A DNA stretch of 64,000 nt from Zygaena filipendulae (GCA_907165275.2 OU015659.1:4692501-4756500), one strand, 5' to 3'; counted from the first letter of the stretch, positions 52,801 to 55,763 are shown. Notes: generated by a model from the sequence alone, not told the origin. A program made the numbers and translations.

Positions 52801-55316
52801 CATGTGGTTAGGGAGGCCCAATCATGGATCGAATCCTGCCCCCTAGCCAAGTTGGCAATCTTTAACGCATAGAACAGAATCCGTATGTCACGCGGTCACA
52901 AAACACCGGACTTTTGATTGAACGACTTTACTTGACCATGTGACATGAAGAATCATGCCTTAATTTTCTATGCGTTTCGATTTTCAATTTGGCTACCCTT
53001 AGCCTCGGATCGCGCTGGCACGGCAAAGGTTGTGTGTATGTGGGTTTTAGTGTGCGTTTGTGCTACGCATGTACGTGTGTGTTAAAACGTCCGCTTCTAT
53101 TTTTCCGCGAAACTTATAAGGCTATAGGAATAGGTAAAAAAATATAAAAATAATAATAGGTAGTGTTGTCAAAAATATATAAAATACTAGCTGCGCCCCG
53201 CGGTTTCACCCGCGTGAGTTTCGGAATTCCCGCAGGAACTCCCTTTAGGGGTATGAAAAATAGATGTTGTCCGATTCTCGGACATACTGAATATGCATAC
53301 AAAATTTCATAAAAATCGGTCAAGCCGTTTCGGAGGAGTATGGGAACGAACATTGTGACACGAGAATTTTATATATTAGATACAAATATATAAAATAGAA
53401 AAAACTATTCAATTCAATTCAAATGTACTTTATTACCCCATAATACAGTAAAATTATGACAAATAAAAAGACGAGACAAAGCAAAAGGCGGCCTAGAGGC
53501 TGCTATTTTGATTAAAATTACTTTCTTCTTCTAGCTTTAGTTTGAGGACTTCAGCAGTGTACGTAAAAGCCGTTGGAGAGCGTTGCAATATGCTCTTTGA
53601 TGGCTTTCTCTCTTGGATGATTTCTATTTGTTGAACTTGTTTACTTTTATGTTTCGCATTTTTGTCTCTAATAGGTAATCAGAATTTCCTTGTATGTGGT
53701 ATCTTACAGGAAAGTCAATTTACACACGTCGCCTAAGATAATGCGCCACAAAAATTGTATCATATTATATTAGTTGTGCTCGAAGAAGTTTCAACAAAGT
53801 GTCTAATGGCATACAGAATATTAGTTCCTAATATTTTCGCATTTGGAACATTTGGGATTATGTTTTTGGGGCCCTGTTGTGGCTGAAGGATATTATTGTA
53901 ATACTATTTTAACAATACTATGAAAATTAGATAATTAAGCTAAAATGCCACTACGCAATTACTATTATCAAGTGGTTTGAGTACAATTGAGTTTTCACTT
54001 CAGAGTTTATTGGGTTTTTACTTATTTTTAGTCATAGAACTCTATGATAAAACTAAGGAAAAACCCAATGAGCTTTGTGATCAAACTAACAAAGGAACAA
54101 TGTTCGCAGTAATTGCATATTGATAAATATATATTATTTAAACATGTTTATAGTTAATATACTTAACGTACATACGTTAATTATTGTATTGATGGAGTAT
54201 TCGATTCACGCCTATACATACCTATACATTCATAAAAATAAAATTGGAGTGGCTGTTTGTAATTCCAAATTAACAGCTGCTCCCTAAATTCATATAAAAG
54301 TATATACGGTACTTACATAAAAAAAATATTTTTTTTAAGTTTTTCTCTGTCTATCTGTCTGTTTGTTCCGGCTAATCTCTGAAACGGCTGGACCAATTTG
54401 AAGACTCACTGGCAGATAGCTGATGTTATAAGGAGTAACTTAGGCTACTTTTATTTTAGAAAAAAATAGAATTCCGAAACTCACGCGGGTGAAACTGCGG
54501 GGCACAGCTAGTCTCAAATATATTAAAAACGCGCGGACAAATCAAAGCTCGAAACTTCTTCCGCGTAACCCACGTGTTCTATAATAAGGTTTCTCCATGG
54601 TTTATATGTCTTTTTTTGTATATTTTTATTAAATCAACAACCTACTTATAGGTTGGCGAGATATACATATTATATATATAAGTCATATTGTATATTTGTG
54701 GATAAATAATAATAAATAATAAAAATCAAGGATTCAAATAATGTGTCCCTTTAAAATTACACCTGTATAAAAATAGAAACTGATTAATTCAATTAGTTAG
54801 GGGGCCCTCACTTAATTTGTAATTCCTTACGACAGTTCCACAGGACAGAAATTCAAATAGCCATGTCAATTTAGATGCACAGCTAAAATCGTATTAGTAT
54901 TACTGTTTATTTAAAATTAAAAACAATACAACCCATAAGTTGGTACTTCTAAAATGTTTACATAACTTTTAACCAAAGTGTTGTAAGTTTTTTCTGTAAC
55001 ATCCTTTTTGTACTCAAACTAGTATTATTTCAGAATTTTGAGTGATTATAATCTGAATATTTCGTTAGTTGAGTTTAAAAATTATTTTATTTACACATAG
55101 ACTACTCCTTAAGAGAAAGGTTTTATGCGAGTTAATAATTAAAAAAGTAAACATTATTTTGTGGGTTTTAATTGCAGAATGTCAGCAGCGACGGCGGAGG
55201 AGCGCGACGAATGGATAAAGTGCCTCCGGCAGTCCATATGTCATAACCCGTTCTACGACATGCTGGCGCAGAGGAAGAAGAAAGCTCAACACAGCGTGCA
55301 CTCCAGCTCGCACTAG
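4796..55316 (+). CDS. step: Cytohesin (Sec7-PH Arf guanine-nucleotide exchange factor), whole gene
   Basis: Joined coding exons 4796-4874, 5022-5095, 33332-33464, 45826-46024, 48304-48565, 51274-51392, 51509-51620, 52462-52592 and 55178-55316 give 415 residues, close to the roughly 400 usual for cytohesins. All junctions keep frame and have GT/AG borders. Order: unique N-terminus (1-26), coiled coil (about 27-75), Sec7 domain (about 80-265) with the catalytic motif GDYLGER (glutamate 134), PH domain (about 279-390) and a basic tail RKKK. Family knowledge: cytohesins exchange GDP for GTP on Arf1/Arf6 at the plasma membrane, recruited through PH-domain phosphoinositide binding; the insect orthologue is steppke. 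Two more candidate first exons (9220, 9661) would swap residues 1-51. Introns hold many transposons but no coding exon is visibly broken. The family call is very secure; 5' isoforms are inferred. Confidence 0.95.
5022..5095 (+). CDS. step: Cytohesin exon 2 (coiled-coil start)
   Basis: Acceptor 'tttcttttag' precedes AG-TTG. The exon encodes [20 protein letters not shown] followed by LEIQ and ends at CAG|GTGAGT in phase 0. The IRRRK-E-LL-IQ pattern is the signature of the cytohesin N-terminal coiled coil, which binds scaffold partners such as GRASP/CASP in mammals. It is present only in isoforms beginning at exon 1a, because the other candidate first exons lie downstream. Confidence 0.93.
5096..7250. 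other. Intron 2, first part
   Basis: AT-rich intron. 'aaaccaggac' or 'acaggac' words recur at about 6412, 6560, 6822 and 6922, and a perfect palindrome CCAGGACATGTCCTGG lies at 6924-6939, followed by 'tttggcaaccct', which looks like the end of a degraded DNA transposon. No supported coding sequence. Confidence 0.5.
7262..7486 (+). promoter_or_regulatory. Candidate promoter and noncoding leader exon
   Basis: A consensus CRE-like TGACGTCA lies at 7263-7270. About 70 bp on, an arthropod-type initiator TCAGTAAG (near 7340) begins a CpG-richer stretch with no ATG, which ends at a good donor, ACC|GTAAGA at 7487. This fits a 5'-UTR exon for a downstream start such as exon 1b, whose frame is open upstream and has an acceptor-like 'ctatcttcag' ending at 9182. 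No transcript evidence is available, so this is inference. Confidence 0.3.
7487..9120. other. Gene-free stretch of intron 2
   Basis: AT-rich sequence without a supportable exon, RNA gene or recognisable repeat. Confidence 0.5.
9220..9318 (+). CDS. step: Candidate cytohesin exon 1b (alternative first coding exon)
   Basis: A GC-rich island in AT-rich intron. From ATG 9220 it reads [20 protein letters not shown] then [13 protein letters not shown], and reaches a donor CAG|GTGTGT at 9319 in phase 0, as exon 3 requires. An initiator-like TCAGT lies at 9179-9183, 40 bp upstream. The protein would be 397 residues and lack exon 2. Three cysteines, a hydrophobic LWWPLL run and arginines suggest membrane contact, possibly by palmitoylation; that is speculation. 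An overlapping out-of-frame ATG at 9210 ends at 9314 and would act as an upstream ORF. No homologue is known to me. Confidence 0.5.
9595..9611. repeat. (GT)n microsatellite in candidate exon 1c leader
   Basis: A GTGTGTGTGTGTGTG run lies about 50 bp upstream of the 9661 ATG. Confidence 0.7.
9661..9870 (+). CDS. step: Candidate cytohesin exon 1c (alternative first coding exon)
   Basis: From ATG 9661 the frame reads [35 protein letters not shown] and onward to [11 protein letters not shown], with coding-like, GC-richer codons. GT sites in phase 0 at 9871 (ATG|GTTCGT) or 9880 (AAT|GTATTT) could join exon 3, giving about 434-437 residues; neither is a strong donor, so the 3' end is uncertain. Beyond 9880 the frame turns AT-rich. 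The N-terminus is strongly basic (RRGGRRKR) with a possible amphipathic WFSSL. It could be the first exon of another transcript, but no other + strand gene is visible. Confidence 0.5.
9880..13900. other. Gene-free stretch of intron 2
   Basis: AT-rich sequence with no supported exon. At 12,445-12,510 a fragment ('tgtacaagggtcatg', 'catttcttccagctgaccc') matches the 3' untranslated part of the minus-strand non-LTR fragment at 48.84-48.89 kb. Confidence 0.5.
13900..14084 (+). promoter_or_regulatory. Candidate promoter/leader of the nested small gene
   Basis: CpG-richer than its surroundings, with 'gaattcagtcgcgctccgg' giving a TCAGTCG initiator near 13,935. A short upstream ORF (ATG 14,024 to TAA 14,080, 18 codons, lysine-rich) ends five bases before the proposed start at 14,085. 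The frame of that start is open back to 14,004, so an upstream exon cannot be excluded. Confidence 0.35.
14085..14101 (+). CDS. Nested unknown gene, exon 1
   Basis: ATG AAT AAA ATA TTA AA, then a near-consensus donor AA|GTAAGT at 14,102. Only five codons plus two bases (phase 2). Its support comes from the two following exons, which continue the frame exactly. Confidence 0.45.
14330..14395 (+). CDS. Nested unknown gene, exon 2 (KENVP motif)
   Basis: Acceptor 'ttcattttcag', then the frame reads [23 protein letters not shown] and stops at donor CC|GTGAGT (phase 2). The 66-bp length is a multiple of three, so the exon is symmetrical. It contains an acidic segment and an NKENVPE sequence resembling a KEN degradation box; that resemblance may be coincidental. 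No domain is recognised. Confidence 0.5.
14396..14685. other. Intron with tRNA-like B-box fragment
   Basis: Contains 'gcgggttcgaatctctgcct' at 14,521-14,540, matching a pol III B box (GGTTCGAATC), but the T-stem does not pair properly and no A box or full cloverleaf can be built. Probably a SINE remnant. A poly-T-rich stretch follows. Confidence 0.35.
14686..14775 (+). CDS. Nested unknown gene, exon 3 (basic NLS-like segment)
   Basis: Acceptor 'tctttttag', then the frame reads [30 protein letters not shown] and ends at AA|GTGAGT, again phase 2 (90 bp, symmetrical). PKKRK matches a classical monopartite nuclear localisation signal. DENVP echoes KENVP of exon 2, so the two exons may be diverged duplicates. 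No stop codon is reached; splicing directly to cytohesin exon 3 would give an immediate stop, so it is not a cytohesin exon. A later exon is needed. Confidence 0.5.
15105..15362 (+). repeat. Lepidopteran repeat ending 'gaagtcggtta', copy 1
   Basis: Ends 'aacctcctccttttttgaagtcggtta', preceded by 'tcatcaaaatcggtgtagtttat' and poly-ACATAC words. The same tail occurs at 15,611, 39,630, 42,221 and 58,590. Probably the 3' end of a retroelement or a nonautonomous element; class uncertain. Confidence 0.55.
15363..15630 (+). repeat. Lepidopteran repeat ending 'gaagtcggtta', copy 2
   Basis: Two internal repeats of 'aaaactgcatcaaaatc-gttca' type (about 15,403 and 15,524), then 'gaacctccttttttgaagtcg' and 'gttaaat'. 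Adjacent to and in the same orientation as the preceding copy. Confidence 0.55.
16250..16546 (+). mobile_element. CTAG-tail lepidopteran repeat (Lep1/Metulj-like), + copy
   Basis: Has 'tttgtctgtctgtctgtttg', 'ctttcactggcagatagctg' and ends 'actcacgcgggtgaaaccg' with 'cagggca'. An internal duplication repeats the 'gggactttcactg' block. A hairpin-forming 'cgcgggtgaaaccgc' near a CTAG end is compatible with a nonautonomous Helitron; a SINE is the alternative. Confidence 0.6.
17579..17640 (+). other. Possible last exon of the nested gene (speculative)
   Basis: A strong acceptor 'gttttcttttgcag' ends at 17,578. Joined in phase 2 to the exon ending at 14,775 it would add five residues and stop at TGA 17,595-17,597, with AATAAA at 17,630-17,635. 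The parts fit, but a tail this short can arise by chance. Confidence 0.15.
17640..18360. other. Gene-free stretch of intron 2
   Basis: AT-rich; no exon, RNA gene or clear repeat recognised. Confidence 0.5.
18362..18530 (+). mobile_element. CTAG-tail lepidopteran repeat, truncated + copy
   Basis: Begins 'cctactaatattataatgcg' and continues through CTGTCTGTCT repeats, 'gatcatgaaattt' and 'tatcccgcggaaactccaaa'; the 3' tail is missing. Confidence 0.6.
19738..20415 (+). mobile_element. 'ccgaccaagtgc' repeat element, interrupted
   Basis: Left part 'accgaccaagtgcaagtcgg' to 'gggagccccccttatatttg' and right part 'tgtatgggagccgcc', 'gcggcaacagaaatacatca', 'ggttcatgagataaagc', 'agtcccgttttaccctttgg' are one dispersed lepidopteran repeat. 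A CTAG-tail repeat (19,884-20,130) sits inside it. The short ORFs here are read-through of repeat sequence. Confidence 0.6.
19884..20130 (+). mobile_element. CTAG-tail lepidopteran repeat nested in another element
   Basis: Runs from 'atataaatcacgtgtcacg' through 'ctgaacggattttgataaaa' to 'aaatcgcgggggacagctat', splitting the surrounding 19,738-20,415 element. Confidence 0.6.
21110..21360 (-). mobile_element. CTAG-tail lepidopteran repeat, minus copy
   Basis: Starts with the inverted tail 'agctgttccttgcggtttca' and ends at the inverted head 'actttcgtatttataatatt'. Confidence 0.6.
21363..21895 (-). mobile_element. CTAG-tail repeat (minus) split by a hAT-type element
   Basis: Inverted tail at 21,365 ('agctgtcccgcggtttcacc'); the copy breaks at 21,484 and resumes at 21,722, ending 'actttcgaatttataatatt' near 21,885. 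The break is filled by the 237-bp hAT-type element below. Confidence 0.65.
21485..21721. mobile_element. hAT-type nonautonomous element (237 bp)
   Basis: Ends are CAGTGGCGAAGG and CCTTCGCCACTG (inverted) and the element is flanked by the 8-bp duplication GTAGGTAG (21,477-21,484 and 21,722-21,729). CAGTGGCG-type ends and an 8-bp target duplication fit the hAT superfamily. Its middle (about 21,560-21,653) contains a tail piece of the CTAG-type repeat. A longer relative lies at 37,235-37,983. Confidence 0.85.
22064..22140 (-). repeat. tRNA-derived SINE head, minus strand
   Basis: On the minus strand, 'gtggttagtgggcctgattg' (A-box-like) is followed by 'gggggttcgatccttgcgtc', with B box GGTTCGATCC (complement of 22,078-22,087). 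The acceptor stem cannot be closed, so this is a SINE or tRNA pseudogene rather than a tRNA gene. Confidence 0.55.
22441..22665 (-). mobile_element. Retroelement-like repeat with inverted CTAG tail
   Basis: 'actagctatctcgcgcggttc' and 'ataatttcggagttcctgcg' at the left, then 'catacaaactttgcaactcc', 'catcctccaagtttcaggtc' and 'cggtttaggctgtacgttga'. It shares the tail with the CTAG family but has a different body. Confidence 0.5.
22666..24070. other. Gene-free stretch of intron 2
   Basis: AT-rich; no supportable feature. Confidence 0.5.
24075..24132. repeat. GT/GC-rich simple repeat
   Basis: Degenerate (GT)n with GC interruptions ('gtgcgtgcgtgtttgtaaat', 'gtgtgtgcgcgcttgtgcgt'). Confidence 0.75.
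24168..24431 (-). pseudogene. Non-LTR retrotransposon reverse transcriptase C-terminus (fragment)
   Basis: The minus-strand frame contains [20 protein letters not shown] and [14 protein letters not shown] before a stop. The F-x-x-x-A-x-x-x-W-N-x-L-P and F-K-x-x-x-K-x-x-L pattern is the usual C-terminal end of Jockey/CR1-type ORF2 proteins. The polymerase domain is absent, so this is a 5'-truncated dead copy, which is typical for these elements. The 3' end lies toward lower coordinates. Confidence 0.6.
24545..24747 (+). mobile_element. CTAG-tail lepidopteran repeat, + copy
   Basis: 'ctcaaccgatcatcatgaaa', 'gtactttttgtcccggaatt' and tail 'aaaccgcggggaacagctag'. Confidence 0.65.
24748..26480. 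other. Gene-free stretch of intron 2
   Basis: AT-rich; small ORFs have no coding signature and no repeat is recognised. Confidence 0.5.
26485..26655 (+). promoter_or_regulatory. Candidate intronic promoter (TATA-like, CpG-rich)
   Basis: E-box CACGTG at about 26,488, CpG-rich sequence, and a TATTTATA box at 26,537-26,544. The first ATG downstream (26,608) opens a 16-codon frame that reaches TCT|GTAGTT in phase 0, the phase cytohesin exon 3 needs. This could be another alternative first exon but the peptide is short and the evidence weak. Confidence 0.2.
26881..27000. repeat. GC-rich palindromic patch
   Basis: 'gccgttcgcg' and 'cgaacggccgcggccggtgg' form inverted matches (CCGTTCG/CGAACGG and CGGCCGCGGCCG) in an otherwise AT-rich intron. 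Function unknown. Confidence 0.4.
27078..27272 (-). mobile_element. CTAG-tail lepidopteran repeat, minus copy
   Basis: Degraded inverted tail 'gccgtttcccgcagtttaac', then 'ctgacaacgtgtaagcataa' and 'caaactcacttttgcatttg'. The minus ORF here is repeat read-through. Confidence 0.55.
27671..27781. repeat. Imperfect 111-bp hairpin with ACGCGT centre
   Basis: 'gctcgaattact' at 27,671 pairs with 'agtaattcgagc' ending at 27,781, and inner blocks (cacggaat/attccgtg, attcacg/cgtgaat) also pair. A perfect 14-bp palindrome ATTCACGCGTGAAT lies off-centre at about 27,734-27,747. Confidence 0.65.
27929..28155 (-). mobile_element. CTAG-tail repeat, minus copy (tandem 1)
   Basis: Inverted tail 'actagctgtcccccgcgatt' to 'gtgacacgtgatttatatat'. 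Followed directly by a second, similar copy. Confidence 0.65.
28154..28412 (-). mobile_element. CTAG-tail repeat, minus copy (tandem 2)
   Basis: Same inverted tail and same end as the preceding copy ('aacgtgacacgtgatttata'), with an inserted or duplicated tail piece near 28,228-28,270. Confidence 0.65.
28413..28692 (+). mobile_element. CTAG-tail repeat, + copy with duplicated body
   Basis: 'gatcgtcatgaaattttgca' to 'aaaccgcgcgggacagctag'. The 'gcatacacg-tgtca-gggtacag' block occurs twice (28,486 and 28,582). Confidence 0.6.
28757..30940. other. Gene-free stretch of intron 2
   Basis: A partial CTAG tail ends near 28,815. A 95-codon minus ORF (28,757-29,044) starts in repeat sequence and shows no domain I can name. 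The rest is AT-rich with nothing supportable. Confidence 0.4.
30948..31070 (+). mobile_element. CTAG-tail repeat, degraded + copy
   Basis: 'ttatattataaaatgcgaaa', 'catcatgaaattttgtatgc' and 'ctgaactctaaaattaacgc'; tail lost. Confidence 0.5.
31215..31487 (-). mobile_element. TTAGTCCGTC-ended element, copy A
   Basis: Outer ends TTAGTCCGTC and GACGGGACTAA form short inverted repeats. Inside are 'gattaataaaaaatattgga', 'gaaatttcgcgtgacg', 'taaactttaatgcgcttta' and 'gcgtgtctattgtttttt'. Related copies lie at 47.9, 49.5, 50.8 and 57.5 kb. No ORF; a nonautonomous DNA element is likely. Confidence 0.65.
31620..31810 (+). promoter_or_regulatory. CpG-rich intronic island; candidate promoter/first exon
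   Basis: About 110 bp of dense CpG ('gcgtagcgacgcggacgtcg') stand out from AT-rich sequence 1.5 kb upstream of cytohesin exon 3. ATG at 31,703 opens 24 codons beginning [15 protein letters not shown]. Several GT sites occur inside but none is a strong phase-0 donor, so a coding role is unproven. Confidence 0.25.
31811..33331. other. Gene-free stretch before exon 3
   Basis: AT-rich. A degraded minus CTAG-tail fragment lies at about 32,716-32,770. Nothing else supported. Confidence 0.45.
33332..33464 (+). CDS. step: Cytohesin exon 3 (coiled coil to Sec7 start)
   Basis: Acceptor 'cattgttgcag', then phase 0. Encodes [20 protein letters not shown], an ECKQNSKAK linker and [15 protein letters not shown]; the donor is AAAG|GTAAGA, leaving one base. 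[13 protein letters not shown] is nearly invariant in cytohesins and leads into Sec7 helix A. All candidate first exons must join here, either through exon 2 or directly. Confidence 0.97.
34003..34339. other. Unclassified higher-GC stretch
   Basis: Overlapping ORFs exist on both strands (34,019-34,339 plus; 34,003-34,236 minus), but neither shows a domain or splice context I can recognise. It may be part of a dispersed repeat. Only a short near-repeat at its left edge is visible ('ctttgcgtaaaac' twice, about 33,991 and 34,018). Confidence 0.3.
34808..35009 (+). mobile_element. CTAG-tail lepidopteran repeat, nearly full + copy
   Basis: Starts 'ttactaatattataaatgcg', then 'tttgtttgtttgtttcgctt', 'gatcatcatgaaatttgata', 'gaaggacatagggtactttt' and tail 'aaaccgcggggaacagctag'. 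This and the copy at 50,080 are the best guides to the family consensus. Confidence 0.7.
35010..37087. other. Gene-free stretch of intron 3
   Basis: AT-rich; a repeat-like block at about 36,680-36,870 contains 'atttcatgaaattttgtatg'-type and 'acagatggcgctacgagcga' words. No exon. Confidence 0.45.
37088..37096. repeat. Target-site duplication of foldback element (left)
   Basis: CGTTATTGA, identical to 41,986-41,994. Confidence 0.8.
37235..37983. mobile_element. hAT-type nonautonomous element (749 bp)
   Basis: Ends CAGTGGCGAAGG and CCTTCGCCACTG; 8-bp duplication GAACACTG at 37,227-37,234 and 37,984-37,991. It lies in the left arm of the foldback element; the right arm has a single CAGTGTTC at 41,848-41,855, the empty site. 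Subterminal blocks match the 237-bp element at 21,485 ('agccgattcccaccggcttc', 'cctctctcaatatttcaccc'). A 70-codon ORF inside (37,523-37,735) has no recognisable transposase motif. Confidence 0.88.
38816..38823. promoter_or_regulatory. Isolated TATCGATA motif
   Basis: A single perfect DRE-type octamer inside the foldback element, extended to ATATCGATAT. Confidence 0.25.
38909..39035 (-). mobile_element. CTAG-tail repeat, partial minus copy
   Basis: Inverted tail 'actagctgttccctgcagtt' then 'gagataaaagtacttactac'; the copy stops where the next element begins. Confidence 0.6.
39038..39722 (-). mobile_element. Unclassified ~0.7-kb element, copy 2 (inverse of 1912-2597)
   Basis: Aligns to the reverse complement of 1912-2597 from 'gtagtacggg' to 'catttt-aatgtaatt'. 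Contains 'actaaagcgcgtcagattaa' and 'atactcgagtgcatcagatt'. It sits within the central part of the foldback element. No ORF. Confidence 0.75.
40440..40740 (+). repeat. Degraded dispersed repeats
   Basis: 'tttttgtctgtctgtctgta' and 'aaactgctgcaccaaattga', then a second head 'ctaatattataaatgtaaaa' resembling the start of the CTAG-tail family. Confidence 0.4.
40795..40975. other. GC-rich island within the foldback element
   Basis: 'gtcgcggccggccggcgcgg' and 'tacacccgcgcgtcccccgc' make a strong local GC peak. Short ORFs are open on both strands, as expected from high GC. It might be a promoter of the transposon or an inserted fragment; no function supported. Confidence 0.3.
41986..41994. repeat. 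Target-site duplication of foldback element (right)
   Basis: CGTTATTGA, identical to 37,088-37,096. Confidence 0.8.
42221..42599 (+). repeat. 379-bp tandem repeat, unit 1
   Basis: Starts 'ttttgaagccggttaatagc' and ends 'aactaggtactcta'. The unit holds a TGACGTCACTCGG motif and a degraded inverted CTAG tail ('gtttcacccgcatgaatttc'). Unit 2 follows with no gap and, by eye, no mismatch. Confidence 0.9.
42600..42978 (+). repeat. 379-bp tandem repeat, unit 2
   Basis: Identical by eye to 42,221-42,599. Perfect identity implies a very recent duplication or an assembly duplication. Confidence 0.9.
43263..43287. repeat. (CCTGA)n pentanucleotide repeat
   Basis: Five consecutive GACCT/CCTGA units in 'atgacctgacctgacctgac'. 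Confidence 0.85.
43764..43796. repeat. (GGGCC)n repeat in GC-rich patch
   Basis: 'gcgccgggccgggccgggcc' and 'gggcgg' form about four GGGCC units beside an ATGGCGCGCC palindromic site. Confidence 0.8.
45182..45268 (-). repeat. tRNA-derived SINE head, minus strand
   Basis: On the minus strand 'ccttggtgtagtcttctaag' is followed by 'ggcgggttcgatcccggcgc', with B box GGTTCGATCC (complement of 45,198-45,207). No full cloverleaf forms, so a SINE or pseudogene. Confidence 0.55.
45430..45545. promoter_or_regulatory. Cluster of ACGT/CRE-like motifs upstream of exon 4
   Basis: 'catgacgtctcctgacgtca' and 'cgacgtgacgtaacac' with further TGACTC and ACGTGA words give several CRE/AP-1-like sites within 115 bp. 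It could be an intronic enhancer or residue of a TGACGTCA-bearing repeat. Confidence 0.25.
45826..46024 (+). CDS. step: Cytohesin exon 4 (Sec7 catalytic exon)
   Basis: Acceptor 'tcgtttgcag'; GT completes the glycine codon from exon 3. Encodes [60 protein letters not shown] and LVQAL. GDYLGER contains the catalytic 'glutamic finger' (Glu134 of isoform A, codon 45,939-45,941), which expels GDP and Mg from Arf. Ends CTC AG|GTGGGT, phase 2. High GC and unbroken frame indicate a functional exon. Confidence 0.98.
46025..47870. other. Gene-free stretch of intron 4
   Basis: AT-rich with no recognised element. Minus ORFs here lack domains. Confidence 0.45.
47883..48245 (-). mobile_element. TTAGTCCGTC-ended element, copy B (diverged)
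   Basis: 'tttgtccgtcatgcatagaa', then 'gagttgaaatttcgcgtgac' and 'gtcacatggggtttgtaccg', ending 'taactgacggacttattaga'. It carries extra sequence in the middle relative to copy A. It ends about 60 bp before exon 5. Confidence 0.55.
48304..48565 (+). CDS. step: Cytohesin exon 5 (Sec7 second half)
   Basis: Acceptor 'ctgtaacatccag'; A completes Arg. Encodes [60 protein letters not shown] and [20 protein letters not shown] then [20 protein letters not shown] is Sec7 motif 2, which forms the Arf-binding hydrophobic groove. The donor TTG|GTACGA is phase 0. Mammalian members have LLRNLYESI where this gene reads LLLSLYESI across the junction, so the linker differs slightly. Confidence 0.98.
48776..49543 (-). 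pseudogene. 5'-truncated non-LTR retrotransposon with ORF2 C-terminus
   Basis: Minus strand, from about 49,543 down to TAG at 49,126-49,124. The frame reads [20 protein letters not shown], then [20 protein letters not shown], later [16 protein letters not shown] and [14 protein letters not shown] and ALWNSLP are hallmarks of the Jockey/CR1-type ORF2 C-terminus. A 3' UTR and an ATAA/TAAA-type tail follow at 48,800-48,776. The reverse transcriptase core is missing; its 5' end abuts a TTAGTCCGTC element. The overlapping 49,093-49,488 minus ORF is another frame of the same sequence. Confidence 0.85.
49500..49625 (-). mobile_element. TTAGTCCGTC-ended element, truncated copy C
   Basis: 'cttgtatattaataaaaaat', 'attggaccg', 'ttacgttatcaaaaaataac' and 'tctcgcgtgacgtcagaaca' match one half of copies A and D. 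Overlaps the border of the non-LTR fragment. Confidence 0.5.
50080..50283 (+). mobile_element. CTAG-tail lepidopteran repeat, nearly full + copy
   Basis: 'aaatccgaaagtgagtttgt', 'acgccttaacggctcgaccg' and tail 'gtgaaaccgcggggaacagc' + 'tagt'. Confidence 0.7.
50617..50780 (-). mobile_element. CTAG-tail repeat, degraded minus copy
   Basis: 'ctagatgtgcctcgtggttt' and 'cacccgcatgagttt' at the left, 'ccaaccgtttcggagattca' at the right. Confidence 0.5.
50817..51090 (+). mobile_element. TTAGTCCGTC-ended element, copy D
   Basis: Starts TTAGTCCGTCAGTTAG, contains 'taatagacacgtattttttg', 'gcgcattaaagtttagggtg', two TGACGTCA sites (about 50,930 and 50,975), 'gtccaatattttatattaat', and ends CGACGGACTAA. 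Inserted about 180 bp upstream of exon 6. Confidence 0.7.
51274..51392 (+). CDS. step: Cytohesin exon 6 (Sec7-PH linker and PH start)
   Basis: Acceptor 'cattgtttgcag', phase 0. Encodes [39 protein letters not shown]. The [24 protein letters not shown] linker is diagnostic of cytohesins and in mammals autoinhibits the Sec7 site. The PH domain begins at EGWLWK. It ends GGC AG|GTAGTT, so the protein has GG-R, the two-glycine form. Confidence 0.97.
51509..51620 (+). CDS. step: Cytohesin exon 7 (PH domain core)
   Basis: Acceptor 'cgatttcag'; A completes Arg289. Encodes [20 protein letters not shown] and [17 protein letters not shown]; donor TCT|GTAAGT, phase 0. K-S-W-K-R-R-W in the beta1-beta2 loop and Y/R in LYYFEY and KEPRG correspond to the phosphoinositide-binding residues of the GRP1 PH domain (family knowledge). 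Only 116 bp separate it from exon 6. Confidence 0.97.
51700..51860 (+). mobile_element. CTAG-tail repeat, fragment
   Basis: 'tgtctgtatgtttgcttgtt', 'acgctttcacgcatgaacta' and 'cgcatacacgatgt'; tail lost. Confidence 0.4.
52205..52395 (+). mobile_element. CTAG-tail repeat, + copy close to exon 8
   Basis: 'tctatactaatattatcaag' to 'aaaccgcggggagcagcatg', ending about 70 bp before exon 8. Confidence 0.6.
52462..52592 (+). CDS. step: Cytohesin exon 8 (PH domain second half)
   Basis: Acceptor 'gtccgcttccag', phase 0. Encodes [40 protein letters not shown] and TVY; donor AG|GTCAGT, phase 2. LIKACKT and VVEG-x-HTVYR are conserved in cytohesins. Vertebrate proteins as I recall them read EGNH, where Asn and His contact the inositol phosphate; here it is EGKH (Lys365, His366). 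Very GC-rich compared with the flanking intron. Confidence 0.97.
52640..52758 (+). mobile_element. CTAG-tail repeat, fragment after exon 8
   Basis: 'gagaatggctgcaccgaact' and tail 'gtgaaaccgcagggcacagc' + 'tagta', 50 bp past the exon 8 donor. Confidence 0.55.
53187..53390 (-). mobile_element. CTAG-tail repeat, full minus copy (pair with 59,968)
   Basis: 'actagctgcgccccgcggtt' to 'cgtttcggaggagtatggga' and 'acgagaattttatatattag'. It matches the copy at 59,968-60,168 in opposite orientation over its full length. Confidence 0.7.
53400..55177. other. Intron 8 remainder
   Basis: AT-rich. One + CTAG-tail copy lies at 54,300-54,515 (below). 'tgcgccacaaaaattgtatc' at 53,740 and 'atgcgtcacaaaaaatgtct' at 52,044 are a related pair of unknown nature. 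Confidence 0.4.
54300..54515 (+). mobile_element. CTAG-tail repeat, + copy
   Basis: 'ctgtctgtttgttccggcta', 'cactggcagatagctgatgt' and tail 'gtgaaactgcggggcacagc' + 'tagt'. Closely related to the copies at 16,250 and 61,490. Confidence 0.65.
55178..55316 (+). CDS. step: Cytohesin exon 9 (last coding exon)
   Basis: Acceptor 'gttttaattgcag'; A completes Arg370. Encodes [40 protein letters not shown] and HSSSH, with TAG at 55,314-55,316. [12 protein letters not shown] is the PH C-terminal helix; NPFYDML-x-x-RKKK is the amphipathic/polybasic tail that in mammals contributes to autoinhibition and membrane binding. Confidence 0.98.
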
Positions 55317-55361
55317 TCTCCTAGTACTTTAGTACCAGATTAAGAAGTAAGCTAAGACTTT

Positions 55362-55395
55362 TGACAGTTGTCAGATTAAAGTTTAACAACTGTCA
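55362..55395 (+). other. 3' UTR stem-loop
   Basis: TGACAGTTGT (55,362-55,371) pairs perfectly with ACAACTGTCA (55,386-55,395) around a 14-base loop, 46 bases past the stop. A 10-bp RNA hairpin is expected; function unknown. Confidence 0.5.
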
Positions 55396-55694
55396 CAAGT
55401 GTTGGAAATGTTAAGGAGTTTTCGAGCACGACTCTAATCTACTAGCGTAGACGCGTCGGACTTCTGCCATCCTGATGGTGAAGGAACAGTTATTGTGACG
55501 TAATCGCAACATGACGTAAAGTTGCAAGTGAAATTCTTGCAACTCGTGTAATTCGTAGTGATTACGATCCTCGAAGACAGAATAGTGCCAATTGAAGTGA
55601 ACAGGTGTGAGAGTAACTACACGAGTGAAAGTACACGGGACCTTCCTTAAAAGAGTTAGTAAAAATACGTATGTATGAAAAAAAAAACTTAAAT

Positions 55695-55763
55695 AATAAA
55701 ATACGTCCATGGAGATACGAACGAACACCAAGGTTTTTATAAACTTTATTATATTAATAATAA
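55695..55763 (+). terminator. step: Candidate polyadenylation signals
   Basis: Two AATAAA hexamers at 55,695-55,700 and 55,758-55,763. A GT/T-rich stretch follows only loosely, so usage is uncertain. Confidence 0.4.
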